A stretch of 32,170 bases of DNA from Colwellia sp. (GTDB lineage: Bacteria; Pseudomonadota; Gammaproteobacteria; Enterobacterales; Alteromonadaceae), in assembly GCA_016745015.1 (NCBI GenBank), contig JADGDH010000018.1, positions 1 to 32,170 of the forward strand. The letters run 5' to 3'. Positions within the stretch are counted from its first letter, which is position 1. The number at the start of each line of letters is the position of its first letter. Of the stretch, positions 29,501 through 32,170 are shown one piece after another. The position numbers and the translations under genes were made by a program. The notes beneath the pieces were generated by a model. The model searched no databases and was not told the DNA's origin. It worked only from the letters and a program-made list of their open reading frames with translations.

Positions 29501-29712
29501 CCATCAAGTGCATCTTCTAATGCTAAACATATCCCTTGCTCTACATCTAATGGGGTTGCGCCAGGATATGGCACCTGCACTTGTAGGGAGTAGGCTTTAA
29601 CCTCTGGAAATGTTTCACGTTTAATTTGAGGCAATGTAATTAAACCAATAGCGAGCAAAATCATCATTAATAAATTAGCGGCTGTTGGGTGAACAGAGAA
29701 AAAACGGATCAT
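26587..29712 (-). CDS. RND-family efflux transporter permease
   Basis: A 1041-residue AcrB-like inner-membrane pump with 12 predicted helices and two large periplasmic loops. The N-terminus MIRFFSVHPTAANLLMMILL is the first helix. Proton relay Asp394-Asp395 lie in GILMDDAIVI, matching AcrB Asp407/408. The position of AcrB Lys940 is Asn930 in GIVVNDSILLVEF, as in several distant RND branches, so it is not a close AcrB orthologue. It uses the proton gradient to export compounds; the substrates are unknown. GGAG precedes the ATG, which overlaps the stop of the fusion protein gene by four bases (ATGA). No outer-membrane TolC partner is in the window, so it must use one encoded elsewhere. Confidence 0.93.
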   Translation of the reverse strand: MIRFFSVHPTAANLLMMILLAIGLITLPQIKRETFPEVKAYSLQVQVPYPGATPLDVEQGICLALEDALDGISFVEEKVCQARQNIGIMTVKMFEKGDFTKFLDDVNSAVDGISDFPNESEPAIISEIGRVQSVISIALTAQLPRAELKTLAEQIKQRLLRHENIPLVDIQGFSDRQLLVAVPSYNIRRYGLSLQDIASIISKQDVDLPVGTVETHFQETQLRFSDERRSVSELADIVVMSGDNGNDVLLGDIAKITDTFELAEDKLSFNGQSAAILAISKNTTDDSLRVLSAVEEMLIKERARLPDGVTLALTQDATSIVRDRINLLSTNAWQGLILVFAVMWLFFTFRYAFWVVMGLPVSFLASMYFLNIFGISINMFSMVALLLSLGILMDDAIVISESIGSQIKKGLSPVNASIKGTKIVARGVISSFLTTACIFTGLIFIEGDLGQVLKVIPIVLLIVITVSLIEAFLILPHHLNHSLSHVKDKTVSAFRIKFGEKFELFRDKVAELAKTLIRFRYAFLGSVIALFLFSISMLASGVLKFSAFPNIEGDMVQARILMPSGTPLKQTEAVVKQLRIALEKTAEHFQQFEQAPLIKAISVSYNENEDAYELGPHLATIKVDLLTAESRKTSTQPFINYWRDTAGIIAQAHAISFKEPVIGPSGKAIEVRIKGDRFEQLSKASLELQQWLAGYDGVENVFDDLRPGKPEFSITLKEGALNLGIDAQTIASQMRSAFQGAKVLETNVGLDTFEVTVKLDSGSRDKYVDFDTFSIIHPKTKAIIPLSSVANIEPSRGFARVSRVNNQRTITVYGDIDVDKNNTKQVLADITNRWLPQFEQDYPELSLNFEGEIKNAGTTQLSMVRAFVIGLFGVFVLLSFQFKSYLEPFVVLVAIPLAMIGVIWGHLLMGLQFTMPSMMGFISLAGIVVNDSILLVEFVKKRVKTGLTVHEAAVKASHDRFRAVLLTSITTIAGMTPLLFETSTQAQILIPLATSIVFGIATSTLLVIFVIPCLYSVLEDFGVAKAKEEDPTENSPSTNLI

Positions 29713-31178
29713 AAATTAGCTCCAGCCTTCACATCTGACTTTGGTTTGTTTTGTAACCATAACGCTATTTTTTTGGTAACATTCTCATCAAGTATAGGAT
29801 TAACTAGCATGCCATTTACAGCAGGAAACACATCTGAAGTAATCACTTTATCCTGTGATTTTATTGTACTTGACGTTTTTGGGTCTATAAGTAACAAATC
29901 ACCATGATATTGAAGTTTGTTTAGACTAATTCTATTTAATTTATTTTGTTCACTAATTATGAAGATTTCATTGTTATGTAAAGTAAATCTAGGAATTATT
30001 AACATTTCTTTAGGCTTAGATGCTAACACCACTTTCATATACATGCCTTCAAGTAATGGAGGTCTTGTGCCAGGCAGTACATTTTTATAACTATCGGTAA
30101 CACTTACCATTATGCCAACTGTTCGGCTTTTTGCGTCTAAATTGTCACTAAATCGCTCAACATTGGCAGGCCAAGGCTTGAAGTGGCCACTAGGATCTTC
30201 AATTTGTACAGATAAACCTAGAGATTGCAGTACTTTCTTCATACTAGGAGAGTTTTCATTATTTGCAAAAGTCTGTGAATTAAAATTTTGAGCAAACAAA
30301 CGGAACTGATCTAATGGAAATTGCGCATTGATAATAACTTTATTCAAGCTAAAAGCATCAAACAATTGGCCTGCAGAAGATAACCCACCTGCTGTCACAT
30401 ATTGATTTAATTCAGTGTACACTTCGCTTATTCGACCATCAAAAGGCATGATTATTTTGGTTCTAACTATATCTCTCTGGCTTTTTTCTAATTTAGCTTT
30501 AGATATATCAAGCTGAGCTTTCATAACTTCTAGCATTGAAGGTAAAGTGGTTTCTTTATTTTCTAATTGTTGTACTTCTTGTTTTTGTTGTAATAAGTTT
30601 TGTTTTTCACCATTTAAAGATGATTTTGATATGACCCCAGTTGTGCTTAATTTAAGCATACGAGCGTATTCAGCTTCTCTCACACTCAGTTTTTCAAACG
30701 CCAAGTCAAGTTCAAGCTTGTTGTTCTCTATTGTTAAAGTCATTTCTTGCAGATTAGCTTGGTTCACTAATAAATCAGCTTGCGCCTGCTTTAATTGCAA
30801 TAAATAATCTTTATCATCAATAGTTAACAGTAAAGTACCTTTTTTAAATATTTCACCTTTTTTAAGTTTAGGGTGGATATAAGTCACTTGCCCTGACACT
30901 TCAGCTTTCGCTTGTAGTGATACATCAGGTGTAACAACACCAAAACCAATAATTTCCGGCGCTATTATATGCGATTCAACTTCAACATAATTAACCGCCG
31001 TAATTACATTATCTACAGGATGATGTTTTATATTTGGTTGCAATTTCACGATAAAAATCATGACAGCTAAACCCAGTAAAGCAATTATAGGTAAGGCAAA
31101 TTTAGTCTTTAAAAACGCTTTTATTTTTTTCTGAACTGTTTTTTTCTGAGCTATATTTTTCTGAGTTAATGGATTCAC
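29709..31178 (-). CDS. RND membrane fusion (periplasmic adaptor) protein
   Basis: A 489-residue HlyD/AcrA-family adaptor. An N-terminal membrane anchor (about 28-46, LPIIALLGLAVMIFIVKLQ) follows a Lys/Gln-rich cytoplasmic tail. Lipoyl half-motifs (AEVSGQVTYIHPKLKKGE and IIMPFDGRISEVYTELNQYV) flank a coiled-coil hairpin of about 110 residues, and a beta-barrel region follows. It links the RND pump to an outer-membrane channel. The start codon is GTG at 31178, with AAGGAAG seven bases upstream. It is longer than typical AcrA (about 400) because of the N-terminal extension and C-terminal tail. It overlaps the pump gene by four bases, so the two are translationally coupled. Confidence 0.9.
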   Translation of the reverse strand: MNPLTQKNIAQKKTVQKKIKAFLKTKFALPIIALLGLAVMIFIVKLQPNIKHHPVDNVITAVNYVEVESHIIAPEIIGFGVVTPDVSLQAKAEVSGQVTYIHPKLKKGEIFKKGTLLLTIDDKDYLLQLKQAQADLLVNQANLQEMTLTIENNKLELDLAFEKLSVREAEYARMLKLSTTGVISKSSLNGEKQNLLQQKQEVQQLENKETTLPSMLEVMKAQLDISKAKLEKSQRDIVRTKIIMPFDGRISEVYTELNQYVTAGGLSSAGQLFDAFSLNKVIINAQFPLDQFRLFAQNFNSQTFANNENSPSMKKVLQSLGLSVQIEDPSGHFKPWPANVERFSDNLDAKSRTVGIMVSVTDSYKNVLPGTRPPLLEGMYMKVVLASKPKEMLIIPRFTLHNNEIFIISEQNKLNRISLNKLQYHGDLLLIDPKTSSTIKSQDKVITSDVFPAVNGMLVNPILDENVTKKIALWLQNKPKSDVKAGANL

Positions 31179-31256
31179 TATTAATCTTCCTTACTGGGTT
31201 CAAATTTTTTAGAAATAGTACAACCTCTAAAGTCTGAGCTTAATTGCCTGATACTG

Positions 31257-32170
31257 CTATCTAGTTCTGTTATCTAAAACAGCCTCATAAACAAGGGAAA
31301 TAACACTGCCATACTTTCCTGTTTCAAACTGCTTACCTTTAAATTGATAATTATTGTCATCACCCTCAATTTCGCTATGACGAGCATTTGTAAGTAGAAT
31401 TATGGCTAAATCATGTTCAGGATCAATAACCGTAGCCGTGCCTGTCCAGCCAGTATGACCATAAGCAGAGCTACTTGCATAAGGACCAAAGTGCCATTTT
31501 CTATCACCGTTATTTGCACGACGCCAGCCTAAACCATAGGTACCATTGCCGTCGTCGGGTTTAATAAATTGATCAATAACTTCCTCTGTAAACAAAAACT
31601 TATGTCCATAACCACCTCTGTTTAATAAAACTTGTGTTAACACTGCTAGATCTTGACCTGTAGAAAACAATCCTGCGTGCCCTGCAACTCCAGCCAATGA
31701 GTGATAAGCTTTTTCGTCATGTACTTCTCCTTGCAATACATAGGTGCGTACATTTTCAAAATTGACGCGGTTTCCTCGTGTTGTACCGTGTATTTCGGTG
31801 GCTGCAAATTGATTTTTTCTAAAGCCTTTTTGTAGTGGTTTGAATAAAGTATTTTCTAAACTTAAGGGTTGGTAAATATTATATTCAGTATATAGATCAA
31901 GAGGCATAGCCGTAATTTTTTCAATGATCATGCCTAAAAGCATATAGTCGGTATCACTATAGATACGTTTAGTTGAGCGAGCTACAGCAAATGGTACTTT
32001 AGTCAATATCAGTTCTTTTGTGCGTTCTTCATTTTGTGAGAAAAAAGCACTACCCAAGGTATTTTCTTTAGTAAAAAATTTCACCTCAGGAGCATAACCT
32101 GCATTATGGGTAAGAATATCTTTTATGGTGCGTAATTCTCGCCCGTCACCACGGTAATTAGGCAAGTAAT
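31257..32170 (-). CDS. Beta-lactamase-family serine hydrolase, N-terminus beyond window
   Basis: The frame is open to the window edge (304 codons visible with the stop), reading YLPNYRGDGRELRTIKDILTHNAGYAPEV at its start, which lies inside the class C beta-lactamase fold. The catalytic SxxK would be in the missing N-terminus. The second motif appears as YSDTDYMLLG (Tyr-Ser-Asp in place of Tyr-x-Asn), and the third as GHTGWTG (His-Thr-Gly in place of Lys-Thr-Gly). These variants are common in esterases and penicillin-binding-protein-like peptidases of this fold, for example the YfeW/PBP4B group, rather than in true beta-lactamases. Location and substrate cannot be judged without the N-terminus. 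Its stop lies 78 bases before the fusion protein gene, with no terminator seen. Confidence 0.82.
   Translation of the reverse strand, partial: YLPNYRGDGRELRTIKDILTHNAGYAPEVKFFTKENTLGSAFFSQNEERTKELILTKVPFAVARSTKRIYSDTDYMLLGMIIEKITAMPLDLYTEYNIYQPLSLENTLFKPLQKGFRKNQFAATEIHGTTRGNRVNFENVRTYVLQGEVHDEKAYHSLAGVAGHAGLFSTGQDLAVLTQVLLNRGGYGHKFLFTEEVIDQFIKPDDGNGTYGLGWRRANNGDRKWHFGPYASSSAYGHTGWTGTATVIDPEHDLAIILLTNARHSEIEGDDNNYQFKGKQFETGKYGSVISLVYEAVLDNRTR

Noticed and set aside
31257-32170. Serine hydrolase as a true beta-lactamase resistance gene
   Set aside because: The third motif is HTG rather than KTG, the second YSD rather than YxN, and the catalytic SxxK is outside the window; an esterase or peptidase is more likely.

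Overview
The window looks like chromosomal DNA from a marine gammaproteobacterium of the order Alteromonadales, most likely a Colwellia relative. The grounds are AT-rich DNA, the pheS-pheT-ihfA gene order, a YdiJ-type dehydrogenase, a DUF1415 protein, tandem periplasmic sulfatases and a multiheme cytochrome. I saw no insertion sequence, phage gene, CRISPR array or tRNA. No gene-free gap exceeds about 230 bases.

Layout. Positions 1-2218 (minus): an ATM1-type ABC exporter followed by a DUF1415 gene cut by the window edge. Positions 2323-8719: an accessory block with a PafA-like phosphatase and an AraC-type regulator on minus, and two paralogous sulfatases on plus. All three enzymes belong to the alkaline phosphatase superfamily and carry export signals. 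Positions 8896-17819 (plus): an eight-heme cytochrome c with HEAT and TPR-like repeats, then a tightly packed MoxR / DUF58 / DUF4381 / two VWA proteins / TPR protein / BatD-like series. Positions 17938-21679 (minus): ihfA, pheT and pheS, with an attenuator-like hairpin before pheS. Positions 21807-26388 (minus): a small membrane protein, a porin and ydiJ. Positions 26587-31178 (minus): an RND pump and its membrane fusion protein. Positions 31257-32170 (minus): a serine hydrolase cut by the window edge.

How the genes may work together. The regulator probably controls the divergent sulfatase and perhaps its neighbours, for scavenging sulfate or phosphate from esters such as algal polysaccharides (inference). 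The MoxR-Bat genes form a chaperone-like AAA+/VWA module at the inner membrane. Its position directly behind the multiheme cytochrome suggests that it may help assemble or maintain that cytochrome or other periplasmic redox proteins (inference).

The most notable observation is the start of the cytochrome gene. The signal peptide and the first heme motif are encoded upstream of the first ATG, and the only plausible initiation codon is ATT at 8896. This is either a rare non-canonical start or a damaged start codon.
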